DNA of 18,856 bases from Ruminococcaceae bacterium UBA1772 (GTDB taxonomy: Bacteria > Bacillota > Clostridia > Oscillospirales > Acutalibacteraceae). Position 1 is the stretch's first letter. The number at the start of each line of letters is the position of its first letter. Made by a program: the position numbers and the translations under genes. Location of the stretch: assembly GCA_002314645.1 (NCBI GenBank), contig DCGS01000009.1:4990-23845 (forward strand). Reading direction: 5' to 3'. Below, in pieces: positions 1 to 7,111 of the stretch. The notes below the pieces were generated by a model that was given only the letters and a program-made list of their open reading frames with translations, was not told the DNA's origin and made no database searches.

Positions 1-281
1 TCATAGATTTCGTTGATTGTAACTGGCTTACGAACGTCAAGGAGATAAGCAAGTTCTGCTTTCTCGTCTGTGTCTACCATTGCACAAAGGCCCCAGTATT
101 CAGGGTCTTCCATGGTAATCTTCTTGAGACCGAGCTTCTGAGGAATACGGTCTGTAATCTTCTTACCAAGTCTAGCAATTGGCTCTCTGAAATCTGCTGG
201 ATTGTTAAGAGCAGGATTTTCTTTGTCAATTTCTGGATACTTGTACTCTGGATAGAGTTCTTTGTCATTAAAGTTTGCCAT
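1..281 (-). CDS. N-terminal 93 codons of an unidentified gene, possibly a flavin/iron-sulfur oxidoreductase
   Basis: The frame opens with ATG at 281-279, reads MANFNDKELYPEY and stays open to the window edge, so only the N-terminus is visible. An AAAGGAAG ribosome binding site sits just upstream of the ATG. The visible part is hydrophilic, with no signal peptide or membrane segment. It contains ITMEDPEYWGLCAMVDTDEK and then a conserved-looking RKPVTINEIY stretch that resembles the start of a small winged-helix-like segment. From memory, similar N-termini precede large FAD/4Fe-4S pyridine nucleotide-disulfide oxidoreductases in Clostridia, but no cofactor motif is visible here, so that assignment is weak. 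A promoter (344-372) and a 55-nt leader with phased repeats lie upstream. The terminator at 385-431 separates it from the lar genes, so it looks independently transcribed. Confidence 0.6.
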   Translation of the reverse strand, partial: MANFNDKELYPEYKYPEIDKENPALNNPADFREPIARLGKKITDRIPQKLGLKKITMEDPEYWGLCAMVDTDEKAELAYLLDVRKPVTINEIY

Positions 282-294
282 ATTAACTTCCTTT

Positions 295-347
295 CCCAAA
301 TAATGTCAATTAACACCCAAATATTAAAATAATATTCCCAAATATTA
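295..347 (-). repeat. Three phased direct repeats TATTTGGG downstream of the -10 box
   Basis: On the plus strand CCCAAATA begins at 295, 316 and 337, an exact 21-bp period or about two helical turns. The copies at 316 and 337 extend to an identical 11-mer, CCCAAATATTA. The upstream copy overlaps the -10/start region and the other two lie in the 5' leader, the last abutting the ribosome binding site. The arrangement suggests cooperative binding of a regulator on one DNA face; no known operator is recognised. Confidence 0.5.
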
Positions 348-372
348 TAACTGACACTTGTCAATATTTCAA
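344..372 (-). promoter_or_regulatory. Predicted sigma-A-type promoter for the partial gene at 1-281
   Basis: On the minus strand a -35 TTGAAA (372-367) and a perfect -10 TATAAT (349-344) are separated by exactly 17 bp. The start site would fall near 337, leaving a leader of about 55 nt. The spacer holds an inverted repeat, TGACA-CT-TGTCA (352-363), positioned where a repressor could block RNA polymerase. An overlapping TTGACA is only 9 bp from the -10 and is therefore not the -35. Confidence 0.7.
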
Positions 373-384
373 CAAAAATTCAAC

Positions 385-431
385 AAAAAAAGACACAATT
401 CAGCACAAATTTGTCATAACTGAATTGTGTC
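385..431 (-). terminator. Rho-independent terminator of the M42-GNAT-pgm-lar unit
   Basis: A perfect 12-bp inverted repeat, GACACAATTCAG (392-403) and CTGAATTGTGTC (420-431), encloses a 16-nt loop. On the minus strand it is followed immediately by seven T (391-385). It lies 48 nt after the stop of the LarC C-terminal gene. The loop contains a nested 10-bp palindrome, ACAAATTTGT (405-414). The stem is AT-rich but long, and the orientation of the T tract fits termination of the minus-strand unit. Confidence 0.85.
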
Positions 432-479
432 ATATTTCATTCGTTTAAAAGCATTGTATCAGTATATTAACTGAATATT

Positions 480-926
480 TTATTCACATATTTTGTAATT
501 TCTATATATGTGGTTAATGCTTACATCTTTTTCTTCTGCAAGCTTCTTTGCACTTTCGTATTCAAGAGAAACCTTAGAGAAATCCTCATATGAGAATATG
601 TTTGCAAGGACCTCACCATACTCGGTCATTACCTTGGTCTTTTCTCTGTCCATTATTACGCGAGACTTTATTTCTCTTCTAAGTCCAACAGCAGATGTGT
701 GTTTAAAGATGATTTTAATTAATTCCTCTTCAACGTCTGGCTTGCAGAGGACTGTGAGCTTATATGCAGGACGACATTTCTTCATGAATATTGGTGCAAA
801 AGAGGCATCCTTTGCCCCAGCATCCATAAGTTTTTCAAGGCAGAATCCAAGTTCCTCTGCTGTTGAATCGTCAATATTTGTTTCTAGAACAACTATTTCA
901 TCTATGTACTTTGGGTTCACAGCCAT
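480..926 (-). CDS. larC: LarC C-terminal half (LarC2), nickel insertion for NPN cofactor
   Basis: This 148-residue protein matches the C-terminal part of LarC, the CTP-dependent cyclometallase that inserts nickel into the bisthiocarboxylated pyridinium mononucleotide. Family hallmarks are LETNIDD (14-20), the ASFAPIFMKKCRP block (41-53, where the family usually has MKKGRP), HTSAVGLR (76-83) and TEYGEVLANI (101-110). Full LarC is about 400 residues. In Lactobacillus plantarum it is encoded as larC1 and larC2 joined by programmed frameshifting, and this gene has the size of larC2. The ATG overlaps the larB stop by one base (TAATG), with an AAAGGGGGC ribosome binding site upstream, so it is translated on its own and coupled to larB. 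The LarC1 half is absent, since larB occupies the upstream sequence. It must be supplied from elsewhere, or the protein works alone. Confidence 0.88.
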   Translation of the reverse strand: MAVNPKYIDEIVVLETNIDDSTAEELGFCLEKLMDAGAKDASFAPIFMKKCRPAYKLTVLCKPDVEEELIKIIFKHTSAVGLRREIKSRVIMDREKTKVMTEYGEVLANIFSYEDFSKVSLEYESAKKLAEEKDVSINHIYRNYKICE

Positions 927-1681
927 TACTGTTTGCCCCCTTTAACAGCTATATGGTTAATTTGAGCTGCTGAATAGCCAGCAGAAAATCCGTTGTCTAT
1001 ATTTACTACACTTGTACCTGCTGCACAGGAATTGAGCATGGCAAGAAGTGCTGAAAGACCGCCAAAGTTTGCGCCATAGCCTATGCTTGTTGGAACAGCA
1101 ATTACTGGAACATCTACAAGTCCACCAATTACTGTTGCAAGAGCGCCTTCCATGCCAGCAACGGCAACAATTGAGTTTGCCTTTCTAATATCATTTACCT
1201 TACTGAGTAAGCGATGTATGCCAGCAACACCAACATCATAATATCTTTCAACATTTGATCCGCACATATATGCAGTTATGGCTGCCTCTTCTGCTACAGG
1301 AATGTCTGTTGTACCTGCAGTACAAACAGCAACACAGCCACTGTGGTTTTCTGGTTCACCAACAGTAATGCATCTTGCTCTTTCGTGGAATACTGCATTT
1401 GGAAGAAGCTTTAAAACAGCATCATACTGTTCTTTAGATGCTCTTGTTCCAAGTACAAGACCGTTTGCATCGTAAAGTCTTTTAAAGATTTCAGCACACT
1501 GGTCTATTGGCTTACCCTGGCAGAATACAACCTCTGGGAAACCAGTTCTAATTTTTCTATGGTTGTCAAGACGAGCATAGTCTCCAACTTCTTCATATGG
1601 AAGTGTTTTAAGCTGTTCCATTGCAGACTCAGTTGAAATACTACCGTCTGCAACTCCATTTAGAAGTGCTTCTAAATTCAT
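926..1681 (-). CDS. larB: LarB, pyridinium-3,5-biscarboxylic acid mononucleotide synthase
   Basis: LarB carboxylates and hydrolyses nicotinic acid adenine dinucleotide to give the dicarboxylated mononucleotide, the first step of nickel-pincer cofactor synthesis. The 251-residue length is typical. The C-terminal two thirds is the PurE-like (AIR carboxylase) domain, with TAGTTDIPVAEEA (121-133), DVGVAGIHRLL (149-159), VAVAGMEGALATV (172-184) and AVPTSIGYGANFGGL (195-209). LNSCAAG holds Cys219, in the place of the cysteine reported to form the substrate adduct in L. plantarum LarB, and VVNIDNGF follows. The N-terminal GFPEVVFCQGK (47-57) is also typical. The ATG at 1681 has an AGGGG ribosome binding site and lies 10 nt after the larE stop. 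It overlaps larC by one base. No active-site loss was seen. Confidence 0.96.
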   Translation of the reverse strand: MNLEALLNGVADGSISTESAMEQLKTLPYEEVGDYARLDNHRKIRTGFPEVVFCQGKPIDQCAEIFKRLYDANGLVLGTRASKEQYDAVLKLLPNAVFHERARCITVGEPENHSGCVAVCTAGTTDIPVAEEAAITAYMCGSNVERYYDVGVAGIHRLLSKVNDIRKANSIVAVAGMEGALATVIGGLVDVPVIAVPTSIGYGANFGGLSALLAMLNSCAAGTSVVNIDNGFSAGYSAAQINHIAVKGGKQ

Positions 1682-1691
1682 TGTTATCCCC

Positions 1692-2498
1692 TCATATATC
1701 CATGCTTCCTGAACGAAGGCCTTCTAAATCTACTGTTACGTAGTCAAATCCAAGAGCCTTTATGTCAGAAATAAGTTTCGTTTGCTTTTCACTATTATTA
1801 ACAAAATCAGCCAATCTGTCAATTGGAAGTTCAATTCTTGCAACATTACCATGAACACGAAGTCTGCAAGCTTCAAAGCCTGCATCCTTTATAAGCTGTT
1901 CTCCACTTTCAACAGTCTCAAGCATTTCATTTGTAACTGTCGTTCCGTATGGGAATCTAGTTAAAAGACAAGGTGAAGATGGCTTTTTAGCAATTTCAAG
2001 CCCAAGCTCATTTCCAATTTCTCGAAGTTCAGTCTTTGTAAGGCTTGCCATTGCAATTGGACTTAAAACCCCACATTCATCCTTTGCTTTAAGACCTGGT
2101 CTGTATTCAAGAAGGTCATCTGCATTTGTTCCGTCACAAAGAATTGAATAACCGTTTTCATTTGCAAGTTTCTTGAGAGCTGAAAACATTTTACTCTTGC
2201 AGTAGTAACATCTGAGTTTTGAATTACAATTGATGTTTTCATCTGACATTACGTCAATATCAAGAGTTATATGCTTTACCCCTAATTCTTCAGCTACATT
2301 TTTAGCGTTTGAAATAGAAATCATACGGCTAGTAAGATTTGTATTAAAGGTAACCGCCAAAACGTCAAAGCCCATTAAAACAGCAACATTTAAAAGAATT
2401 GTGCTGTCTACACCTGCAGAGAAAGCAAGTGCAAACTTCTTCTCTGGTGCAATTTCTAAAAGGGTATTTTTTAATTTCAATAAATTTGCGCTATCCAT
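1692..2498 (-). CDS. larE: LarE, ATP-dependent sulfur transferase for NPN cofactor
   Basis: LarE is a PP-loop ATP pyrophosphatase that adenylates the carboxylates of the LarB product and turns them into thiocarboxylates. The 268 residues include the PP-loop SAGVDS (27-32), where most homologues have SGGVDS or SGGIDS. They also include RCYYCK (96-101), LCDGTNADD (120-128) and SSPCLLTRFPYG (174-185). Cys177 aligns with the Cys176 that L. plantarum LarE sacrifices as sulfur donor. The protein also has Cys97 and Cys100. Some LarE homologues instead carry a three-cysteine [4Fe-4S] cluster that binds the sulfur, and which type this is cannot be settled by eye. The start lies 10 nt after the pgm stop, with a weak GGTGG ribosome binding site, so translation probably depends on coupling. 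Confidence 0.95.
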   Translation of the reverse strand: MDSANLLKLKNTLLEIAPEKKFALAFSAGVDSTILLNVAVLMGFDVLAVTFNTNLTSRMISISNAKNVAEELGVKHITLDIDVMSDENINCNSKLRCYYCKSKMFSALKKLANENGYSILCDGTNADDLLEYRPGLKAKDECGVLSPIAMASLTKTELREIGNELGLEIAKKPSSPCLLTRFPYGTTVTNEMLETVESGEQLIKDAGFEACRLRVHGNVARIELPIDRLADFVNNSEKQTKLISDIKALGFDYVTVDLEGLRSGSMDI

Positions 2499-2508
2499 TT
2501 TACCACCA

Positions 2509-4032
2509 TTAATCTAATGCCTTAATGTCAAGGCCAGAATACTGTGACAAGAACTCACGTACGTCAGAAAGAATTGTCTTCACACCACCTGCGACATTGC
2601 TTTCAATGTTGAGTGGGAGAATTGGATCATGAACTGAAAGACGAAGAAGGAACCAGCCATCAGCATCAGCATTTGTTGCTCTTACACCCTCAAAGCTGTC
2701 TGTTGCAAGCTCATAGTTTTCTTTCTCTTCAAAGTAGGCTTGAAGTTCTTCAAGGACCTTATTTCCATATGCCTTAAAGTCTTCTTCAAGAATTTTAATT
2801 CTATATTCCTCTGCGTCTAATGGCTCTACAAGGTTTGCAATAAGGTCGGTAATTTTACCGCCATCCTTTGCCATTACAGCAGCCTTAATAACAATTTTTG
2901 TAACAAGGTATGCACCGTCGTCTAAGAAGTAGTTTTCACGCATTGCAGCATGTCCAGATGTTTCAATTGCAAGTGGTGAATTAATGCATTCAACTAAGTT
3001 CAAACGCTTAGACTCGTTAATAACATTCTTGTAGCCGCGTTTGAATCTATGATGCCTACCACCAAGTTCATTTTCAATAAAGTCTTTAAGTCCAGATGAT
3101 GTTACGGAGTCTGTAACAATAGTTCCACCCTCATTGCCCTCAAGAGCAATACAAGAAGCAAGTGCAATTAATGCATTTCTATTAATTTCTTTTCCATCAG
3201 CACCAACGCATGCTGCTCTATCTACGTCTGTGTCAAAAATGAGGCCAAGATCTGCTTCGTTGTCACGAACTGCCTTTGAAATGAAAGACATGGCAACTTT
3301 ATTTTCAGGATTTGGAACGTGATTAGGGAACATACCATCTGGTTCTAAGAACTGACTTCCTGTAACGTCTGCGCCAAGTGGTTCAAGCACCTTTTGAGCA
3401 TAGAACCCACCTGCACCATTACCTGCGTCTACAACTATTTTAAAGCCACGAAGTGGACGTGAATAGTCGTCTGCATTTACTTCCTTGCAGATTTTCTCGC
3501 GAAGCATTGCAGCATAGTTATTCATATACTGGCACTCTGTAACAGTACCAGGTTCAATACCTTCTGGTCTAATGTCATATGTAGCGTTTGTAAGGATTGC
3601 ATCTATATCTGTTGACTCAAGTCCACCCTTCTTTGTGAAGAACTTAAGACCATTCTTGTTGAATGGATGATGGCTTGCTGTTATTTCTACGGATGCATCG
3701 CACTCATAATCAATAGTTGTCATAAACATTGCAGGAGTAGAAGAAAGCCCACAATCCTTAACGTTTATTCCGCACTTTAAAAGTGTTTCTATAACTACAG
3801 TCTTTATTCTTTCAGCAGAAATACGTGAGTCATGACCTACAGCAACTGTAAACCTGTCTGACAAAGGCGAAACATTGTCGTAAAGCCACTGAGCAAACCC
3901 AAATGTAATGTCTGCAATTGCTTCATCAGTCAAAGTCACAGGTTCACCAGGAACGCCTTCTACGGCAGTTCCACGAACGTCTGTCCCACTTTTAAGATTT
4001 TTATAGTTTTTTTCCGTGTTCATTTCAGGCAT
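2509..4032 (-). CDS. Phosphoglucomutase/phosphomannomutase family protein
   Basis: This is a 507-residue member of the alpha-D-phosphohexomutase family, which interconverts hexose 1- and 6-phosphates through a phosphoserine. The fold landmarks are in order: SGTDVRG (15-21), the phosphoserine loop EITASHHPFNKNG (116-128) with Ser120, the metal loop DTDVDR (267-272), and the sugar loop ETSGHAA (357-363). The C-terminal phosphate-binding region reads RLSVHDPILPLNIES (464-478), not the usual R-x-S-G-T-E-P. The same RLS-x-HDP-x-x-PLNIE pattern is, from memory, found in a plant-like subfamily, so substrate choice is uncertain. The frame is open to an upstream ATG at 4170, but that start would overlap the acetyltransferase by 119 nt. 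The ATG at 4032 has a GGAGG box 8 nt upstream and yields the canonical N-terminus. It lies 19 nt after the acetyltransferase stop and 10 nt before larE. Confidence 0.9.
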   Translation of the reverse strand: MPEMNTEKNYKNLKSGTDVRGTAVEGVPGEPVTLTDEAIADITFGFAQWLYDNVSPLSDRFTVAVGHDSRISAERIKTVVIETLLKCGINVKDCGLSSTPAMFMTTIDYECDASVEITASHHPFNKNGLKFFTKKGGLESTDIDAILTNATYDIRPEGIEPGTVTECQYMNNYAAMLREKICKEVNADDYSRPLRGFKIVVDAGNGAGGFYAQKVLEPLGADVTGSQFLEPDGMFPNHVPNPENKVAMSFISKAVRDNEADLGLIFDTDVDRAACVGADGKEINRNALIALASCIALEGNEGGTIVTDSVTSSGLKDFIENELGGRHHRFKRGYKNVINESKRLNLVECINSPLAIETSGHAAMRENYFLDDGAYLVTKIVIKAAVMAKDGGKITDLIANLVEPLDAEEYRIKILEEDFKAYGNKVLEELQAYFEEKENYELATDSFEGVRATNADADGWFLLRLSVHDPILPLNIESNVAGGVKTILSDVREFLSQYSGLDIKALD

Positions 4033-4051
4033 TTGTTTTTCCTCCCTGATG

Positions 4052-4861
4052 TTAAATGGAATAGAAAACACTTGTGTTTTCAAAACCTTGTTTTTCATAA
4101 AATGCAACCTTTTCTGGTGCACACATGATAAAAATGTCTTTATCTTTATATTTTTCACAGAACATTCCAATTAATGTCTGTGCATAATGCTTTCCTCGAA
4201 CCTCTTCATTAGTTGAAATGGCACCTAAAAGAGCCGAACCTTCAGATATAATCAAAGCAGACGCCGTTGCCTTACAATCAAAGTCAAGTACAATAGCAAA
4301 GTCCATTGTGCCGTGTCTTACCCTATGTGATATATCTACATACCAATCGGAATAATTTGAAAATACATTTCCAGGGAAATTATTGTTTAGCGTCTCATAA
4401 AAAATGTTAAAATCTTCTTCTCTGTTAACAAATATTTTACCGTCAAGACTTGCTACTTTCCCCTTATACTCATTTCCCTTAGGAAGCTTCATTATGTGGC
4501 CTGAAGGCGCGACATTCGAAACCTCTTCAGGAGATTCTTTATATGTCAATTTGTCTATTAATTCCTGTGAGTTTGTTGTCAGAGAGAAATAGCCGATTAC
4601 CTTTAAGAAAGAGGCCACTTCAAAGACATCTGCACCATTAGACAAATATGCAACTGTGTCATTGTAACACTTGGATATAAAGGAATTTATTTCACCGTTT
4701 ACCTCTTGCACCCAAAACATTGCAATACGGTCATATTTTACACCATAAGACAAAAGTGGTCCAATTGCTTTAAGGCCAATACAGTCCTTTTCACACAGGG
4801 AAACTATCTTTTCCATACTTTCTTCAAAAGCTGGATAGTCCTCACAAAAAAGATTTATCAA
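4052..4861 (-). CDS. GNAT-family acetyltransferase-like protein
   Basis: This is a 269-residue protein with an uncharacterised N-terminal half and a C-terminal GNAT fold. The acetyl-CoA signature region is ALLGAISTNEEVRGKHYAQTLI (210-231), where VRGKHYA corresponds to the (R/Q)-x-x-G-x-A loop with histidine replacing the usual glycine. FYEKQGF (254-260) near the end is the typical last GNAT strand. The start appears to be TTG (4861-4859), overlapping the peptidase stop by four bases (TTGA), with an AAGGTG ribosome binding site about 10 nt upstream. The next methionine, at residue 16, has only a weak site. The substrate cannot be read from the sequence. Position between a peptidase and a sugar mutase suggests an amino acid or sugar-derived amine, but this is a guess. 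Histidine in the loop may alter CoA binding. Confidence 0.75.
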   Translation of the reverse strand: MINLFCEDYPAFEESMEKIVSLCEKDCIGLKAIGPLLSYGVKYDRIAMFWVQEVNGEINSFISKCYNDTVAYLSNGADVFEVASFLKVIGYFSLTTNSQELIDKLTYKESPEEVSNVAPSGHIMKLPKGNEYKGKVASLDGKIFVNREEDFNIFYETLNNNFPGNVFSNYSDWYVDISHRVRHGTMDFAIVLDFDCKATASALIISEGSALLGAISTNEEVRGKHYAQTLIGMFCEKYKDKDIFIMCAPEKVAFYEKQGFENTSVFYSI

Positions 4862-6975
4862 AGTTTATCCGCACCTTCTACTATGAGTTTAAGAAGTTTT
4901 CTAGTCTCAATAACGTCCTTCTTATTTATTACACATGCAGGTGAATGAAGATATCTAGTTGGAAGAGAAACTGCAAGAACGCGAACTCCAGACCCTGCTC
5001 TTTGTACTGAAGAGGAGTCGTTTCCACCAGCAATTAAAGTCTTTGTTTGAGCCTTAATGCCGTTGTCTTTAGAGAGTTTCATAGCCCAGTTGTAAAGGTC
5101 CTTGTCGTAAACAGTTCCTCTGTCCATAAATGACACAACAGGACCGTCCCCAAGAACGCATGCACGTTTTTCACCAGAAACACCGTTTATGTCTCCAGCG
5201 GTTGTTGTTTCAAGAATAATTGCAATATCAGGATTAATTCCATTTGAGGCACAAATTGCGCCACGTGCGCCTACTTCTTCTTGAACAGTGAATGCAAAAG
5301 TAACGTCATATGGTAATTCCATATTTATTAGTTCAAGCATATACGCGCAACCAAGTCTGTCATCCAAAGCTTTAGATTTAACAAACGATCCAAACTCAAC
5401 AAAGTCCGAATTGAAAACAGCATAGTCCCCAAGCGATACATGCTTTTCAGCTTCTTCCTTGCTATGTGCACCAATGTCGACATACATTTCAGGAATTGAT
5501 GGAATCTTTGTTCTTTCATCACCTTCACAAAGGTGAATGTGTTTAAGACCAATTACGCCTACAGCGCCGCTCTCGAAAATTACAGTTCTGTCAATTAGAA
5601 CCTCTTCGCAAATTCCACCGACTTCATCGACCTTAATTAAGCCGTCTTCAGTAATATATGTTGCAACGAGTCCAACTTCGTCCATATGTGCACAAACCAT
5701 TACGGTCTTGTTACACCTTTGAAGTCCACTCTTTTTAACAATTAAATTTCCAATATTGTCGACACTATATTCTACGTCATTTGGAAGTTTACTTATGATA
5801 TATTCACGAACTAAATCCTCACGTCCAGAAATACCGTGAATACTTGAAATTTCTTTTATAGTTTTGTATTCATCTGAAACTTTTGTTTCATTCTTTTTAA
5901 CATCAAACTCTACTGAGCTTTTAACGTAATCAATATTTACCTTTTCATTTGCAAGAGAAAGGCAATATACAGCTATGAGTAATGCACTATTTTCTACATC
6001 TTCCATGTTTATTACTTCAGTAGGAGTATGCATATATTTAAGTGGGAATGAAACCATGCCAACCTTAACACCAGTTCCTAAAGAAGAAAGTTCATCTGCA
6101 TGTGTGCCTGTTCTTGATGGAAGGATTTCATACTGATATGGAATGTTCTTTTCTTTTGCCAAAGTTTCAAGAGCAGTACTAACCTCCCTGGATACTACTG
6201 GGCCCTTTCCAATCATTGGGCCCTTTCCAATAATGCCACACTCTTTTGAAGTGCAGCCTGGTGTTTTGTCAAAACTAACATCTACAACGATTGCATAGTC
6301 TGCATTATAGTCATATGCATTTGTTGAAGCGCCTCTGCCTCCTACTTCTTCAGATACAGAAAAACTTGCAAGAACAGATGGCTTATTATTCTTTCCGTCC
6401 TTACATGCTTCATTAATTATTTCAAGAGCACGAAGTACAACAAGCATTCCACTTCTGTCATCAAGCGCACCTGAAGACACCTCACTACCTAGGAGTTTAT
6501 TAAATCCAAATTTAGGAAGGATTCTGTCTCCCTTTGAGATGATTTTCTCTGCTTCTTCTTTTGTAAGTCCTGTGTCTATAGCAAGGTCAGAGGCCTTTTT
6601 GGCCTTCCCGTCGTCATCCTTGGATTTAAGATGTGGTGGCACAGTGCTAATTACACCATAGACACGCTCAGCACCAAGAATTTCAACCTCGAGCGCGGAA
6701 AGGCAGCGTTCGTCTATGCCGCCACACTTGTCAAACTTTACAAATCCATTGTCACAAATTTCAGTGACAATGAACCCTACCTGGTCCATATGTGCGTCCA
6801 AAACAACCTTTGGACCCACTCCTTTTATTTCGCCTAAAAGGCCGCCCCTTTTTGAAACGGTAACGGAGTCACAAAATATATTTAGTTTTTCCTTTGAAAC
6901 CTCACGAATTTCATCCTCTGCCCCTGGAAGACCAGCTGCAGATGTGAGACTAATGAGTTCCTCAATTAAATTCAT
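4858..6975 (-). CDS. Tandem double-domain M42 metallopeptidase (glutamyl aminopeptidase/TET-like)
   Basis: The 705-residue chain contains two full copies of the M42 family, each about 340 residues, where family members are normally single 340-360 residue proteins. Copy 1 (about 1-345) has AHMDQVG with His62, ALDDR (170-174), SEEVGGRGA with Glu209/Glu210, Asp232 and MHTPTEV with His316. Copy 2 (about 370-705) has AHMDEVG with His430, ALDDR (536-540), QEEVGARGA with Glu566/Glu567, Glu589 and LHSPACV with His677. Both retain the expected dinuclear metal ligands and general base, so both may be active on peptide N-termini. No signal peptide is present, fitting a cytosolic enzyme. The frame extends to a TTG at 6996, but the ATG at 6975 has GGAGG 8 nt upstream and is the likely start. 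It is the first gene of the operon, and its stop overlaps the acetyltransferase start. Confidence 0.92.
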   Translation of the reverse strand: MNLIEELISLTSAAGLPGAEDEIREVSKEKLNIFCDSVTVSKRGGLLGEIKGVGPKVVLDAHMDQVGFIVTEICDNGFVKFDKCGGIDERCLSALEVEILGAERVYGVISTVPPHLKSKDDDGKAKKASDLAIDTGLTKEEAEKIISKGDRILPKFGFNKLLGSEVSSGALDDRSGMLVVLRALEIINEACKDGKNNKPSVLASFSVSEEVGGRGASTNAYDYNADYAIVVDVSFDKTPGCTSKECGIIGKGPMIGKGPVVSREVSTALETLAKEKNIPYQYEILPSRTGTHADELSSLGTGVKVGMVSFPLKYMHTPTEVINMEDVENSALLIAVYCLSLANEKVNIDYVKSSVEFDVKKNETKVSDEYKTIKEISSIHGISGREDLVREYIISKLPNDVEYSVDNIGNLIVKKSGLQRCNKTVMVCAHMDEVGLVATYITEDGLIKVDEVGGICEEVLIDRTVIFESGAVGVIGLKHIHLCEGDERTKIPSIPEMYVDIGAHSKEEAEKHVSLGDYAVFNSDFVEFGSFVKSKALDDRLGCAYMLELINMELPYDVTFAFTVQEEVGARGAICASNGINPDIAIILETTTAGDINGVSGEKRACVLGDGPVVSFMDRGTVYDKDLYNWAMKLSKDNGIKAQTKTLIAGGNDSSSVQRAGSGVRVLAVSLPTRYLHSPACVINKKDVIETRKLLKLIVEGADKL

Positions 6976-7018
6976 TTTGTATTCCTCCTCACCCAAGGGT
7001 TGCTTATAAATTCCTTAT

Positions 7019-7047
7019 ATTTTACCATATTTATATCCAAACAACAA
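7019..7047 (-). promoter_or_regulatory. Predicted promoter of the M42-GNAT-pgm-lar operon
   Basis: On the minus strand a -35 TTGTTG (7047-7042) and a -10 TAAAAT (7024-7019) are separated by 17 bp. The -10 is preceded by TGG, giving the TGn extended -10 form. The start would be near 7012, about 37 nt before the ATG at 6975. The site lies between the giant gene's terminator and the first peptidase codon in a very A/T-rich stretch, so other TATA-like matches are possible. No operator is evident. Confidence 0.55.
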
Positions 7048-7070
7048 TATTTTATACTTTACAAAAGGGT

Positions 7071-7104
7071 AACAAAGAAACCCCAGAGCATGTGCTCTGG
7101 GGTT
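7071..7104 (-). terminator. Rho-independent terminator of the giant surface-protein gene
   Basis: A perfect 12-bp inverted repeat, AACCCCAGAGCA (7079-7090) and TGCTCTGGGGTT (7093-7104), forms a GC-rich stem with a very small loop. On the minus strand it continues into TTTCTTTGTT (7080-7071). The stem begins 7 nt after the stop codon at 7112. The opposite side lacks a good T run, so the minus-strand assignment is preferred. It should insulate the downstream peptidase operon. Confidence 0.88.
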
Positions 7105-7111
7105 CATTTAA

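Noticed and set aside
352..363. TTGACA at 359-364 as the -35 of the partial gene
   Set aside because: It is only 9 bp from the TATAAT. TTGAAA at 367-372 gives the correct 17-bp spacing.
480..926. LarC C-terminal gene as a decaying pseudogene fragment
   Set aside because: It has its own ribosome binding site, coupling to larB, intact motifs and a terminator after it, and matches the size of larC2.
508..945. Plus-strand frame of 145 codons opposite larC
   Set aside because: It lies fully antisense to a well-recognised LarC domain, resembles no family, and arises from codon bias of the real gene.
4033..4170. Upstream ATG extension of the phosphohexomutase by 46 residues
   Set aside because: It would overlap the acetyltransferase by 119 nt and has no family resemblance, whereas the ATG at 4032 has a GGAGG box at good spacing.
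6976..6996. TTG start extending the M42 protein by seven residues
   Set aside because: The extension is the ribosome binding site itself (GAGGAGGAATAC) read as codons.
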